Virus record (IMG/VR): IMGVR_UViG_3300030104_004245 | Location: 1 to 64,000 of that record | Length of the DNA stretch: 64,000 nucleotides | Direction: 5' to 3' (one strand) | Source of the DNA: a virus | Part shown: in pieces, positions 44,915 to 53,456 of the stretch | Layout of the letters: each line of letters begins with the position of its first letter | Numbering within the stretch: position 1 is the first letter of the stretch | Made by a program: the position numbers and the translations under genes | The notes under the pieces: model-generated | Told to the model about the DNA's origin: nothing | Database searches by the model: none | Seen by the model: the letters and a program-made list of their open reading frames with translations, nothing else

Positions 44915-45174
44915 GACAAAAATCTAAAAAAATGCAGAGAATTGATGCAAAGTATAGTCAATTGAGGAGGGTATTCCTCACTGATTATCCTTTGTGTCAA
45001 GCTGCTCTGCCTAAATGTACTAATAAATCCACTGATGTACATCATAAAAAAGGTAGAGGTATACATCATAATGATGTAAATACCTGGTTATCAGTATGTA
45101 GAAGCTGTCACAATTGGATAGAGTTAAATCCAATAGAGGCAGAAGAATTAGGATTTTCAATTAAAAGAATATGA
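44911..45174 (+). CDS. HNH endonuclease-type protein
   Basis: The 87-residue protein has Cys29 and Cys36, the DVHHKKGRG segment with H44 and H45, then HHNDVNTWLSVCRSCHNWI with Cys63, Cys66 and H67. These match the HNH fold with a zinc-binding Cys set. Small standalone HNH proteins occur in phages in packaging or in DNA modification/nicking. It is coupled to both neighbours. Confidence 0.75.
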   Translation: MRQKSKKMQRIDAKYSQLRRVFLTDYPLCQAALPKCTNKSTDVHHKKGRGIHHNDVNTWLSVCRSCHNWIELNPIEAEELGFSIKRI

Positions 45175-45434
45175 TTAAATTATTAAAATACTTAGCAACA
45201 AGTTTACAAAAGGAAGATTTATATAATCTTGCAATGTTTTTGTCAGATAATCCTGACGTTATAGATCAAGAAACTTTACTACATGTAATAAATGAAGTTA
45301 ATGACTTTGAAATGCATGTATTACCACAAGAATTAAATGAAAAACTTGATAAAATTCAAGAACATTTTAATGAAATGGATAAACATGAAGAATTACATAA
45401 AATATTAAAAGATAATAATATAGGTTTAAATTAA
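45171..45434 (+). CDS. Small acidic protein, unknown (87 aa)
   Basis: A helical acidic protein (LLHVINEVNDFEMHVLPQEL). No motif is recognised. It overlaps the HNH gene by four bases, and its stop is directly followed by the helicase ATG, so the three are coupled. Confidence 0.6.
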   Translation: MIKLLKYLATSLQKEDLYNLAMFLSDNPDVIDQETLLHVINEVNDFEMHVLPQELNEKLDKIQEHFNEMDKHEELHKILKDNNIGLN

Positions 45435-46541
45435 ATGGAAGTGAAAGAAATCTCAAGAGATAAAGTACAATCAGATGCTTTAGATGTAGCAATAAATAAT
45501 AATAGAGCAACGCTCGGTATATCTATGGGTGTTGGTAAAACAAGAATTGCTATCCAACATCTAATGAAACTATATGATCCCTTTATAAGGGTGTTAGTTG
45601 TAGTTCCAAAGTGGTCTGTAAAAGACTCTTGGGAAGATGAATTACAAAAGATGGGTAATCTTAAACTTATACATCATATAGAATTTTCAACATATTTATC
45701 ATTAAATAAACTTAATCCACTAGACTATGATATAGTTTATTTAGATGAATGTCACAGTTTATTAGAAACACATGAAACATTTCTCTCTGAATTTAAAGGT
45801 AGAGTATTAGGTTTAACTGGTACACCACCTAAATCCGGTGAGAAATTAAAGATGGTCAACAAGTATTGTCCTGTTAAATACACATTTAGTGTAGATGATG
45901 CAGCTGATAATGATATACTTAATGATTATCAAATTATAGTACATGAATTAGAATTATCTAGAGTAAAAAATGTTAAAAAATCTACAAAAGATGGAAGAAC
46001 ATGGTATACTTCAGAACTATCTGATTATCAGTACTATACAGGTGCATTGGGTGATTCTCAAACACCAAAACAAAGACAATTCCTATCTATTATGCGTATG
46101 AAAGCCATGATGGACTATCCAACCAAAGAAGCATATGCTAAAGGTTTGGTAAAAAACATAGGACAGAAATGTATTGTCTTTGCTAATACACAAGCACAAG
46201 CTGATAGAATGTGTCAACACAGCTATCATTCTAAAAATACCGCATCAGAGGATAACTTACAGTTATTTAGTGATGGTAGAATAGATAAGCTGTCTTGTGT
46301 ATTACAATTAAGTGAAGGAGTTACTATACCTAATTTACGTCAAGGTATTATTATGCATGCATATGGTAATGAACGTAAGTCAGCACAAAGAATAGGACGT
46401 TTGCTGCGCCTAAATCCAAGTGAAACTGCAACATGTCATATATTATGCTATAAAAATACTCAAGATGTAAAATGGGTAAACTCCGCACTTAATACTTTTG
46501 ATAAGGATAAAGTTAAATATTATAATCCACTAAATAAATGA
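45435..46541 (+). CDS. SF2 helicase/ATPase, SNF2/DEAD-like
   Basis: The 368-residue protein contains motif I MGVGKTRIAI (GVGKT at residues 32-36), motif II DECH at 104-107, motif III LTGTPP around 127-132 and motif VI QRIGRLLRL near residue 318. These are SF2 helicase motifs, in compact form as in phage UvsW/SNF2-type helicases. It probably remodels branched DNA during recombination or origin use. Its stop overlaps the next ATG. Confidence 0.85.
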   Translation: MEVKEISRDKVQSDALDVAINNNRATLGISMGVGKTRIAIQHLMKLYDPFIRVLVVVPKWSVKDSWEDELQKMGNLKLIHHIEFSTYLSLNKLNPLDYDIVYLDECHSLLETHETFLSEFKGRVLGLTGTPPKSGEKLKMVNKYCPVKYTFSVDDAADNDILNDYQIIVHELELSRVKNVKKSTKDGRTWYTSELSDYQYYTGALGDSQTPKQRQFLSIMRMKAMMDYPTKEAYAKGLVKNIGQKCIVFANTQAQADRMCQHSYHSKNTASEDNLQLFSDGRIDKLSCVLQLSEGVTIPNLRQGIIMHAYGNERKSAQRIGRLLRLNPSETATCHILCYKNTQDVKWVNSALNTFDKDKVKYYNPLNK

Positions 46542-46660
46542 TAGAATTAATTACACACGGTATAGCTCTTATTATTGCAATAGGAGCTGGTATCGCAATA
46601 GGAATATATATAACAACACAAATAAGTTGTTGGATAGATAAGAATATAAAAAATAAATAA
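46538..46660 (+). CDS. Small single-pass membrane protein (40 aa)
   Basis: The ATG overlaps the helicase stop (ATGA). The product has a hydrophobic segment IALIIAIGAGIAIGIYI and a short charged C-terminus. Such coupled micro-membrane proteins are common in early phage regions. Function is unknown. Confidence 0.5.
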   Translation: MIELITHGIALIIAIGAGIAIGIYITTQISCWIDKNIKNK

Positions 46661-46661
46661 T

Positions 46662-46811
46662 ATGGGGTTAATGAAAGAGATTTACCTAGAAATGATACGT
46701 AGAGAGTTTCAAGGTACACCACATGAATTTATGAATATATGGTTTAAAGAAAATAATATAAAAAGAAAATACAAAAAAAATGCCAAGAAACACATACACA
46801 AAAAAAATTAA
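46662..46811 (+). CDS. Small basic ORF (49 aa)
   Basis: ATG at 46662 begins MGLMKEIYLEMIRREFQGTP and ends in a Lys/His-rich tail. It overlaps the next gene by 32 bases in another frame. Codon use is normal for this arm. Support is moderate; it may be a real small gene or a chance frame. Confidence 0.35.
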   Translation: MGLMKEIYLEMIRREFQGTPHEFMNIWFKENNIKRKYKKNAKKHIHKKN

Positions 46812-47040
46812 TGAATGGGATCTAGATATAGAATATAATTACGTACCAGCTGAACCATCTACACATGACTATCCAGGTTATGGATCACATGTAGAGATAG
46901 AGGCTATTTACTTATGGAATGAAGACATAAATGTATCAACAGATGAACAAGTTGATATGTCTGATTTTTTCTATGAATTATGTCCAGACACAATGAGAGA
47001 GTTAGAAGAAGAAATAGTAGAAGATCATGAAAATTCTTAA
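46780..47040 (+). CDS. Small acidic protein, unknown (86 aa)
   Basis: The sequence includes DYPGYGSHVEIEAIYLWNED and DMSDFFYELCPDTMRELEEE. No function is recognised. It lies in the run of small genes between the helicase and the NinB-like gene. Confidence 0.6.
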   Translation: MPRNTYTKKINEWDLDIEYNYVPAEPSTHDYPGYGSHVEIEAIYLWNEDINVSTDEQVDMSDFFYELCPDTMRELEEEIVEDHENS

Positions 47041-47043
47041 ATT

Positions 47044-47151
47044 ATGATTAAGTATTGGAAAAATTTAAATGAAGAAGATAAAATTAGTTTTATAATTGTA
47101 TCAATAACATTGATATTATTAATATCATTATTTGCTTTAGCAATATTATGA
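47044..47151 (+). CDS. Small membrane protein (35 aa)
   Basis: The ATG at 47044 gives MIKYWKNLNEEDKISFIIVS followed by a hydrophobic segment ITLILLISLFALAIL. Its stop overlaps the next ATG (ATGA), which supports a real coupled gene. Role unknown. Confidence 0.5.
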   Translation: MIKYWKNLNEEDKISFIIVSITLILLISLFALAIL

Positions 47152-47531
47152 AAAACAATTTTTTCTCAATATTAAAGAAAGTGGATAGGAAGCTCATCCA
47201 TACTATAAAGGCTAAAGGTACACTCTATGACAATTGGATCAAAGAGTTACCTGAAGGAACTAAAATAGAAATATTTGCCAGTGTATCTGGTGAAGATGGA
47301 ACTAATGCACAACTTGCAAAGATTCATGCTATGATTAGAGAATTAGCTAATGAAATAGGTCATACATTTCAAGAGTTAAAACTTGAAGCTAAAAGAAAAA
47401 CAGGTTTATGTTTTGTTAGAGATAAACAAGAATATTGTAAATCATTTAAAGATTGTAGTAAACAAGAGTTAAATCTTGTTATACAAGCATTAATAGAGAT
47501 GGGGGATTTTACGGGGGTTAACTTGAGGTAG
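47148..47531 (+). CDS. NinB-like recombination protein candidate
   Basis: The 127-residue protein contains NAQLAKIHAMIRELANEIGH and FQELKLEAKRKTGL, reminiscent of NinB-type ssDNA-binding recombination mediators. The remaining sequence has no further motif. It overlaps the lone minus-strand gene at its 3' end by 14 bases. The assignment is a guess from pattern and the surrounding recombination genes. Confidence 0.35.
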   Translation: MKNNFFSILKKVDRKLIHTIKAKGTLYDNWIKELPEGTKIEIFASVSGEDGTNAQLAKIHAMIRELANEIGHTFQELKLEAKRKTGLCFVRDKQEYCKSFKDCSKQELNLVIQALIEMGDFTGVNLR

Positions 47532-48045
47532 AGATATCTTCTCCAAACTCTTTGTTACTAAAATCCCTTACATCATCTATTACTGCTTCCATAGTTTGTT
47601 CATTCATATTATTAAGAACATTAGTTAAACTTTCTTTAACTGTTTCTTTAACAGCAACTGTTTTTCCTTGATCAGCAGCTTGTAAATTTATTTCAGATAA
47701 AAGTGACATGAGTGTCCATACTGATTTATCTATAATAGTTATTTTATCTTCAGGTAGAAGTTTACCTTCTTCATCTCTAAAGTTTGCTTTAATTTTGTGC
47801 ATAGTAGCAACTATTTCATCTGCTTGCATTGGAGCTAATATAAAATTTAGAGTATCTTCAATGGCTTTTCTAAAGTTTCCTGAGATAGGTATTTGAATTA
47901 TAGCGTCATCTGGAATGATAACCGAAGCAATATCTAATTCTGATAATTTTTCTTTATTATCAATAGTATTTTGAATAAGCTCATTAGCTTTTTTAGTTTT
48001 TGTAATAGGTTTTATTTCCTTTGATTCTTTTTTCTTTTTAGCCAT
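47518..48045 (-). CDS. Lone minus-strand gene in the early arm (175 aa)
   Basis: The protein starts MAKKKKESKEIKPITKTKKA and continues with an acidic helical body (VKESLTNVLNNMNEQTMEAV). No motif is recognised. It is the only gene on the minus strand in the right arm, converging on the NinB-like gene and diverging from the DnaA-like gene. The symmetric operator-like repeat upstream could regulate both. It may be a late or virion-internal protein. Confidence 0.65.
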   Translation of the reverse strand: MAKKKKESKEIKPITKTKKANELIQNTIDNKEKLSELDIASVIIPDDAIIQIPISGNFRKAIEDTLNFILAPMQADEIVATMHKIKANFRDEEGKLLPEDKITIIDKSVWTLMSLLSEINLQAADQGKTVAVKETVKESLTNVLNNMNEQTMEAVIDDVRDFSNKEFGEDISTSS

Positions 48046-48068
48046 TATAAATAGTATTAATTATACAT

Positions 48069-48094
48069 AAAGATACAATAAATTTAGTATCTTT
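48069..48094. promoter_or_regulatory. Symmetric inverted repeat between divergent genes
   Basis: AAAGATAC at 48069-48076 and GTATCTTT at 48087-48094 form an eight-base perfect inverted repeat with a 10-base spacer. Both strands carry TATCTTTA, close to a TAnnTTTG -7 element. The layout could be a shared operator or two overlapping divergent promoters. Confidence 0.5.
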
Positions 48095-48115
48095 ACAAAC
48101 CTTAAAAAATAAACC

Positions 48116-48661
48116 ATGTTCAAAGAAGATATTTTAGAAATGACAAATGAGATTCAAAGATTTAAAAATGAATTTGAGTCAAAGTATGAAAAAAATATTA
48201 ATATATTAGTCAGTGATAAATCTGACATAGTTGTCAATGTCAGACAATGGGAGGATGAGTTAATTGCAATGAAAGAAGCTCATCAAATAAAAACTATAGA
48301 AATACTTGAAAAACTAGTATTAGGAACAATGAGAGAATTGTATCCTGAATTTAAAGGTTGGAGATCTTTAGGTAAAGAATGTAGAAGAAGAGAGTTTGTA
48401 ATATTCAAACAAATCTTTTGTTATATATGTAATAAAATAGGATTTACATTACAATACACAGGAGCATATATTAATAAACACCACGCAAGTGTAATACACA
48501 GTATTAAACAAACGGAAGGTTTATTAGATATAGGTGATCCACAAGTATGTGAAGCTTATGATAAATTAAAAGAAAATATTAGAAATTATGTTAGAACTAT
48601 TCCAGAAGATATTAAAAGACAAACTTACACCGAACCAATTACTTCTCTTGTATGGGATTAA
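48116..48661 (+). CDS. DnaA domain IV-like DNA-binding protein
   Basis: The N-terminal 70 residues form a charged coiled helix. Residues about 75-140 match the DnaA C-terminal DNA-binding domain: RREFVIFKQIFCYICNKIGF, then YINKHHASVIHSIKQTE, comparable to the DnaA signature with HxxV. There is no AAA domain, so the protein would bind DnaA-box-like sites without ATPase activity. A role in phage origin recognition or host DnaA control is likely. Confidence 0.65.
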   Translation: MFKEDILEMTNEIQRFKNEFESKYEKNINILVSDKSDIVVNVRQWEDELIAMKEAHQIKTIEILEKLVLGTMRELYPEFKGWRSLGKECRRREFVIFKQIFCYICNKIGFTLQYTGAYINKHHASVIHSIKQTEGLLDIGDPQVCEAYDKLKENIRNYVRTIPEDIKRQTYTEPITSLVWD

Positions 48662-49187
48662 GAATAAAATCTCTTTTCCTATACAAAACAAACAATATGA
48701 TGTAGGAGCATTAATTAAATTAGGTTTAGTAGTATATAAAGAAGGGCCAATGTATTCATTGACACCAAAAGGTAAAAGTATATGTGTTAAATATAATCAA
48801 TACTTTAAAGTCTCTAAAAAGAGAACTACCACACAACTATTAGGTAAAGGATATGTAGAAATGCTTAAAATATACAGAGAAGCATGGCCTGCAGGTAAAT
48901 TACCAAGTGGTAAACCAGGTAGACAAAATGTTAAAACATTAGAAAATGCATTTAGATGGTTTTTTGATACATATGATTATACTTGGGAAGAAGTTAGTCA
49001 TGCAACAGTTATGTATCTTACTGAATATAAAGCAAAAGATTATATGTATATGAAAACTAGTCAATACTTTATATGTAAAACAGATAAATATAAAGTAAAG
49101 CATTCAGAATTAGCTGATTATTGTGACATGGTTCGTGATGGTGTTAAAATAGAAGATCAAGATTATTTTAAAGAGAAAGTAGTATGA
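48588..49187 (+). CDS. Early protein with winged-helix-like N-terminus (199 aa)
   Basis: The first 60 residues (LTPNQLLLLYGIKNKISFPI, LIKLGLVVYKEGPMYSLTPK) look like a winged helix. The rest is helical with KLPSGKPGRQNVKTLENAFR. The frame overlaps the DnaA-like gene by 74 bases and the helicase gene by four. A helicase loader or accessory role is conceivable, given the neighbouring DnaB-type gene. Confidence 0.55.
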   Translation: MLELFQKILKDKLTPNQLLLLYGIKNKISFPIQNKQYDVGALIKLGLVVYKEGPMYSLTPKGKSICVKYNQYFKVSKKRTTTQLLGKGYVEMLKIYREAWPAGKLPSGKPGRQNVKTLENAFRWFFDTYDYTWEEVSHATVMYLTEYKAKDYMYMKTSQYFICKTDKYKVKHSELADYCDMVRDGVKIEDQDYFKEKVV

Positions 49188-50140
49188 GTAAAATAAAACC
49201 AGCATGGGACGGACAATATCAGTCTTTTAATGAAGCACTGAAATATATGCTTGCTAGGCAAAGTGGTAAAGAGAAATCTATACAAACACCATGGCCTAAG
49301 TTTAATGATGCTATCACAGATGGATTAGAATGGAACACCCTTACTGTTATCGGGGGAAGACCTGGATCAGGTAAAACTTTGATCAAGGATCAGATAGTAA
49401 GAGAATCTTTCATTCTAAATCCAGCTGAAGATTATAGAGTATTAGAATTTAGCTTTGAAATGGTAGGTAGAACTACAGCATTAAGAGAGTTTTCATCTTT
49501 AACTGGTAAAAGTTATAAGGAATTATGTAGTGCAGGAACAAAACTAACTAAGGATACATTTGACAAATGTCATATATATGCTAAAGATAGAATAAAAAGT
49601 CCTGTAGATATCATTACTACACCAATGACTGTAAATCAAATGAGAGATCAAGTAGATATATATATGAATTTACATCAAGGTAAAAAGACTATTATAACTC
49701 TTGATCATAGCATTTTAGTAAAAAGAGCACCGTATCAAAATAACAGATTAGATATGTTATTTGAATTAGGTGAATTTTTTACTCAATGTAAAAGAGATTA
49801 CCCTTGTATGTTTATATGTTTATCACAATTAAATAGAAATATAGATAATCCAGACAGAGCAGTAAATGGTAAGTATGGTAACTATGTATTAGAATCAGAT
49901 ATATTTGGTTCAGATGCAATGCTACAACATGCTGATACTTTAATAGGTATCAACCGACCTGCTAAACAAAAGATTAGATATTATGGACCTGATAGATATA
50001 TAATAGAAAATGATAGAACTTTAGTATTACACTTTCTAAAAGCAAGAAATGGTGATACAAGAATGAGTTTTTTCAAAGCAGAATTTGAAAGAATGCAAAT
50101 AACTGAGATGGATACACCACCTCAAGAACAAAGAAGATAA
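49184..50140 (+). CDS. DnaB-type replicative helicase (RecA fold)
   Basis: The 318-residue protein has Walker A GGRPGSGKT at residues 57-65, a Walker B-type strand near residue 170 (KKTIITLDHSILV) and the SQLNR motif with NPDRAVNGK nearby. These match the C-terminal ATPase domain of DnaB. The N-terminal domain of bacterial DnaB is missing. It should unwind DNA at the fork, probably with the Toprim protein at 52099-53052. Confidence 0.8.
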   Translation: MSKIKPAWDGQYQSFNEALKYMLARQSGKEKSIQTPWPKFNDAITDGLEWNTLTVIGGRPGSGKTLIKDQIVRESFILNPAEDYRVLEFSFEMVGRTTALREFSSLTGKSYKELCSAGTKLTKDTFDKCHIYAKDRIKSPVDIITTPMTVNQMRDQVDIYMNLHQGKKTIITLDHSILVKRAPYQNNRLDMLFELGEFFTQCKRDYPCMFICLSQLNRNIDNPDRAVNGKYGNYVLESDIFGSDAMLQHADTLIGINRPAKQKIRYYGPDRYIIENDRTLVLHFLKARNGDTRMSFFKAEFERMQITEMDTPPQEQRR

Positions 50141-50143
50141 TAT

Positions 50144-50617
50144 ATGACACCACAAGAGCGTAAAGCAAAAGTATTTGAATTAAGAAAAGAGCATCAAAGT
50201 TATTTTGAAAAATCAAATAACAAAAATGCATTATATATACCAAAGATGGCATACAGACCTCATGGTAAAGATGAGTTACATGTATCTTTCTTTCCAAGTG
50301 AATTACAAAAAGGTAGAGATATATTTACTGAATTTGTTAGTATTGATTATGACTCAGAAGATCCTAAAAGAACATTGTATTTATTTAAACACAATGCTCA
50401 TTGGGCTGAAGAATATGAAATAGTAACAAGTAGTTCAGGATTTGAAAGACATATTGTACCTGTATCTGAATTAAAAGTAATTAATGATGTAACTGATAGA
50501 AATATACCTATTAAAGAACCAGAATTAGTTAAAAATCCAGAAAAAAGAGAAATAGTAGATGTTCTTATTGGAATTGAAAGAGCATTATTAAGTATAAATC
50601 AAAAATTAAGTAAATAA
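50144..50617 (+). CDS. Unknown replication-region protein (157 aa)
   Basis: A mixed helical/beta protein (HGKDELHVSFFPSELQKGRD, VSIDYDSEDPKRTLYLFKHN) with a helical C-terminus. No family is recognised. Its stop overlaps the start of the Sak4-like ATPase gene. Confidence 0.6.
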   Translation: MTPQERKAKVFELRKEHQSYFEKSNNKNALYIPKMAYRPHGKDELHVSFFPSELQKGRDIFTEFVSIDYDSEDPKRTLYLFKHNAHWAEEYEIVTSSSGFERHIVPVSELKVINDVTDRNIPIKEPELVKNPEKREIVDVLIGIERALLSINQKLSK

Positions 50618-51300
50618 TGGCACAATCAGTATTAGTTATAGCTGACTCCGGGTCAGGTAAATCAACATCAATTAGGGACTTAGAACCTAAAGAGACATTT
50701 ATTATTAACATTGCTAATAAACCTCTACCATTTAAAGGATGGAAGAAAAATTATACAGTAATTGGTAAAGATAATTTAAAAGGAAACATGACAGCAGTGT
50801 CTAGTTCTGCAGGAATTATTAAAGCCATGATGCATGTTAATGATAAAATGCCTCATATAAAAAATCTAGTAATAGATGATTGGCAATATATGTCAAGTTT
50901 TGAATATTTTGACAGAGCCAATGAAAAAGGATATGATAAATTCACTCAAATTGCAGCTAATTTAGCACAAGTAGCTAAATTACCTAAAGATATGAGAGAT
51001 GATTTATATATATTCTTTTTGACACACTCTGAAGAATCAACAGATGTGAATGGACATAGAAAAGTTAAAGCAAAAACTATTGGTAAAATGATAGACAACA
51101 CTTTAACTTTAGAAGGTTTATTCTCTATAGTTTTATTTGGCAAAGTAGTCAAAGATGAAAATGATAAGTTAAGTTATGTATTTGAAACAGTTAATAATGG
51201 AGAAAATACTTGTAAATCACCAGACGGTATGTTTGATGATGCACGTATAGATAATTCATTAAAAGTTGTTAAAGATGCAATTATTGAATATGAAAATTAA
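50617..51300 (+). CDS. Sak4-like RecA-fold ATPase (AAA_24 type)
   Basis: Walker A DSGSGKST lies at residues 10-17 and a Walker B-like NLVIDDWQY near residues 84-91. The 227-residue length and motif spacing match Sak4/AAA_24 phage ATPases, which act as single-strand annealing recombinases stimulated by a phage SSB. The following gene is a fitting SSB-type partner, eight bases away. Confidence 0.75.
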   Translation: MAQSVLVIADSGSGKSTSIRDLEPKETFIINIANKPLPFKGWKKNYTVIGKDNLKGNMTAVSSSAGIIKAMMHVNDKMPHIKNLVIDDWQYMSSFEYFDRANEKGYDKFTQIAANLAQVAKLPKDMRDDLYIFFLTHSEESTDVNGHRKVKAKTIGKMIDNTLTLEGLFSIVLFGKVVKDENDKLSYVFETVNNGENTCKSPDGMFDDARIDNSLKVVKDAIIEYEN

Positions 51301-51307
51301 TTAAAAG

Positions 51308-52027
51308 ATGAACGAAACAAATTTAAAAAATAAAGTTATGTTAAATACTAAAGACATGTCTGCAGGAAGTGGACGAACTAAACCAGTTTTAGAACCAGGT
51401 AATCATGAAATAAAAATTAATTCTATTACCTTAGATCAAACACCGTATGATGCTGATTCATACAATATACATTTACACGTAGAAACACAACCAGTTGGTG
51501 GTGATTTTGAAGGTTTCTTTAGAGATTATAATAATCAATCATTAGGTAGATATGATGGTCAAGTTGGAAGAGTAAGAATAAGTCCTTTTCCATTTAAAGA
51601 CACTACATTACCAAGTGGTAGAGAAATTAGTAGAGATCAAGAGATTCTAAAACATATGATTACTCTTGCTGAAACATTAGATATGAGAGATGGATTAGAT
51701 TCTATTGAAGCAGAAACTATAGAAAAGTTTATGACTGAATGTAATACTTTATTTACAGGTGAAAAAGGCTCTAAGTTTATAAATATGTGTATAGGTGGCC
51801 GTGAATGGGAAAATAAAGAAGGTTATGTAAATAATGATCTTTTCTTACCACGTATATCTAAAGATGGTATTGCAATGGAAGCAGTAGATGCAGAAAACTC
51901 TAGATTACTTAAGTTTGATCGTGCTATGCATGTAAAAGCTTTAGTTAAGAAAAGTGTTAATCCAAATGGTGCTGAAGAAATACCATTTAAAGCAGACTCA
52001 GGATCAGGTTCTGATTTTGAGCTTTAA
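51308..52027 (+). CDS. Likely ssDNA-binding partner of Sak4-like ATPase
   Basis: The 239-residue protein is beta-rich at its N-terminus (GNHEIKINSITLDQ, SYNIHLHVETQPVGG) and ends in a flexible Ser/Gly-rich tail GSGSDFEL. Phage Sak4-type genes are often followed by an SSB. The C-terminal FEL resembles the end of the 43524-44114 protein. No OB motif can be read with certainty. Confidence 0.5.
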   Translation: MNETNLKNKVMLNTKDMSAGSGRTKPVLEPGNHEIKINSITLDQTPYDADSYNIHLHVETQPVGGDFEGFFRDYNNQSLGRYDGQVGRVRISPFPFKDTTLPSGREISRDQEILKHMITLAETLDMRDGLDSIEAETIEKFMTECNTLFTGEKGSKFINMCIGGREWENKEGYVNNDLFLPRISKDGIAMEAVDAENSRLLKFDRAMHVKALVKKSVNPNGAEEIPFKADSGSGSDFEL

Positions 52028-52058
52028 TAATTATATTAATTATTAAGTTAACAGGAAG

Positions 52059-52089
52059 AAGGGAGGTTTAATCAAGTACCTCCCTTTTT
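52059..52089 (+). terminator. Intrinsic terminator ahead of primase gene
   Basis: AAGGGAGGT and ACCTCCCTT form a nine-base stem with a 10-base loop, followed by a T-run. It lies between the SSB-like gene and the ATG at 52099. Because the ATG is only 10 bases beyond the T-run, it may act as an attenuator. Confidence 0.8.
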
Positions 52090-52098
52090 CTATTAGCC

Positions 52099-53052
52099 AT
52101 GATAAGTACAAAGAATCTCATATTAGATGGATCTAAAGTTCCAAGTACATGGGTGTTTGAGTTCTATCTGGATTTACCAGAAAGACTAAACGGACAGAAT
52201 GTACAGATTAAATCTGTATTTCATCCTACTGAAAGAACTCCAAGCATGTGGGTATTTGTGGACAAAGGTCAATATAAATTCAAAGATTTTTCAACCGGTA
52301 AAGGTGGTAATAAAATTGATTTAGTTAAAGAACTATTTAGTGTAGATTATTCTAAAGCAGTATTTAAAATAGGTCAAGATTATAATAAATTTATCACAGA
52401 AAAAGGTGAATATTCTCAATCTACTATAAAACCAGAAGCTAAATATAAAGTTGATAGTGTAAAAATAAGAAATTGGAATAAATATGATAAAAGATTTTGG
52501 TTACAGTTTAATATAGGTGAAGATATATTATATAAATATAATGTAAAACCACTTGAATTTTACCATATGGTTAAAGAAGATAACAAGATAACTATCCAAC
52601 AACCTTATATATATGGTTACTTTACTAAGAATGAAATTTATAAGATTTATCAACCAAGAAATAAGAAGTTTAAATTTATCAAAGTTAAACCTCATCTTCA
52701 AGGTATAGATCAATTAGAATATAAACAACCTTATCTTGTTATATGTTCTTCTTTGAAAGATGCAATGTGTTTAAAACAATTTGGATATAATATTGAAGTT
52801 ATTGCACCTGACTCAGAGAATACTATGATAAAACCATATATTATTGAAAATCTTAAGAAAAAGTATGAAAAAGTTGTAACTTTATTTGATAATGATGTTG
52901 CCGGACATGCAGCTGTAAATAAATATTTACTGCATTTTAACATAAAAGGCACATGGTTAGACAGTAGCAAAGACATTGCTGATCTTGTAAAAGAGAAAGG
53001 TTTTGATGCTGCTCATAAAGAAATTAAAGTTAAACTTAAAAATGTTTTATGA
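52099..53052 (+). CDS. Toprim-containing primase-like protein
   Basis: The 317-residue protein begins with a primase-type N-terminal part (HPTERTPSMWVF, KFKDFSTGKGGNKIDLVKEL) without zinc cysteines. It then has a Toprim domain with LVICSSLKDAM near residues 213-222 and VTLFDNDVAGH near 262-270. The second motif keeps DxD, but the usual first Glu of Toprim is Ser here. It probably primes replication with the DnaB-type helicase. The next gene starts inside its stop. Confidence 0.7.
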   Translation: MISTKNLILDGSKVPSTWVFEFYLDLPERLNGQNVQIKSVFHPTERTPSMWVFVDKGQYKFKDFSTGKGGNKIDLVKELFSVDYSKAVFKIGQDYNKFITEKGEYSQSTIKPEAKYKVDSVKIRNWNKYDKRFWLQFNIGEDILYKYNVKPLEFYHMVKEDNKITIQQPYIYGYFTKNEIYKIYQPRNKKFKFIKVKPHLQGIDQLEYKQPYLVICSSLKDAMCLKQFGYNIEVIAPDSENTMIKPYIIENLKKKYEKVVTLFDNDVAGHAAVNKYLLHFNIKGTWLDSSKDIADLVKEKGFDAAHKEIKVKLKNVL

Positions 53053-53456
53053 AGTGGTTTATACCAGGTAACGTTCCAAGTAGTAAAAATGGAAGAAGAT
53101 GGACAGGAAGATATTTTGTGTCCAGCAAAGCAACAACTAAATATAGAAAAGCAACAGCTAAGTACTATGATCAGTTTAGAAAAGGCTTTAGGAAGCAATT
53201 ATCTAAACTAGAATTACCGGTAAAAATATCATTTAAGTTCATCAGAGGATCTAAGCATAAGTTTGATTATATTAATCCTGCACAGACAGTGCAAGATGAT
53301 ATGGTTAAACATCATTGGATAGATGATGATAATTGTGAAAACATTCTACCTGTATTTGAACCTTATGAATATGATAAGGAGAATCCAGGCGTAGAAATTA
53401 AGTTAATTAAAAATGGAAACAAAACTAAAAAGAAACCTAGCAGTTCAAGTGATTAA
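53049..53456 (+). CDS. RusA-type Holliday junction resolvase
   Basis: The 135-residue protein starts with WFIPGNVPSSKNGRRWTG, followed by a Lys-rich helix, then DYINPAQTVQDDMVKHHW and IDDDNCENI with the Asp cluster of RusA (D73, D83-84, D92-94). RusA cuts four-way DNA junctions in phage recombination and packaging. It overlaps both neighbours. Confidence 0.75.
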   Translation: MKWFIPGNVPSSKNGRRWTGRYFVSSKATTKYRKATAKYYDQFRKGFRKQLSKLELPVKISFKFIRGSKHKFDYINPAQTVQDDMVKHHWIDDDNCENILPVFEPYEYDKENPGVEIKLIKNGNKTKKKPSSSSD

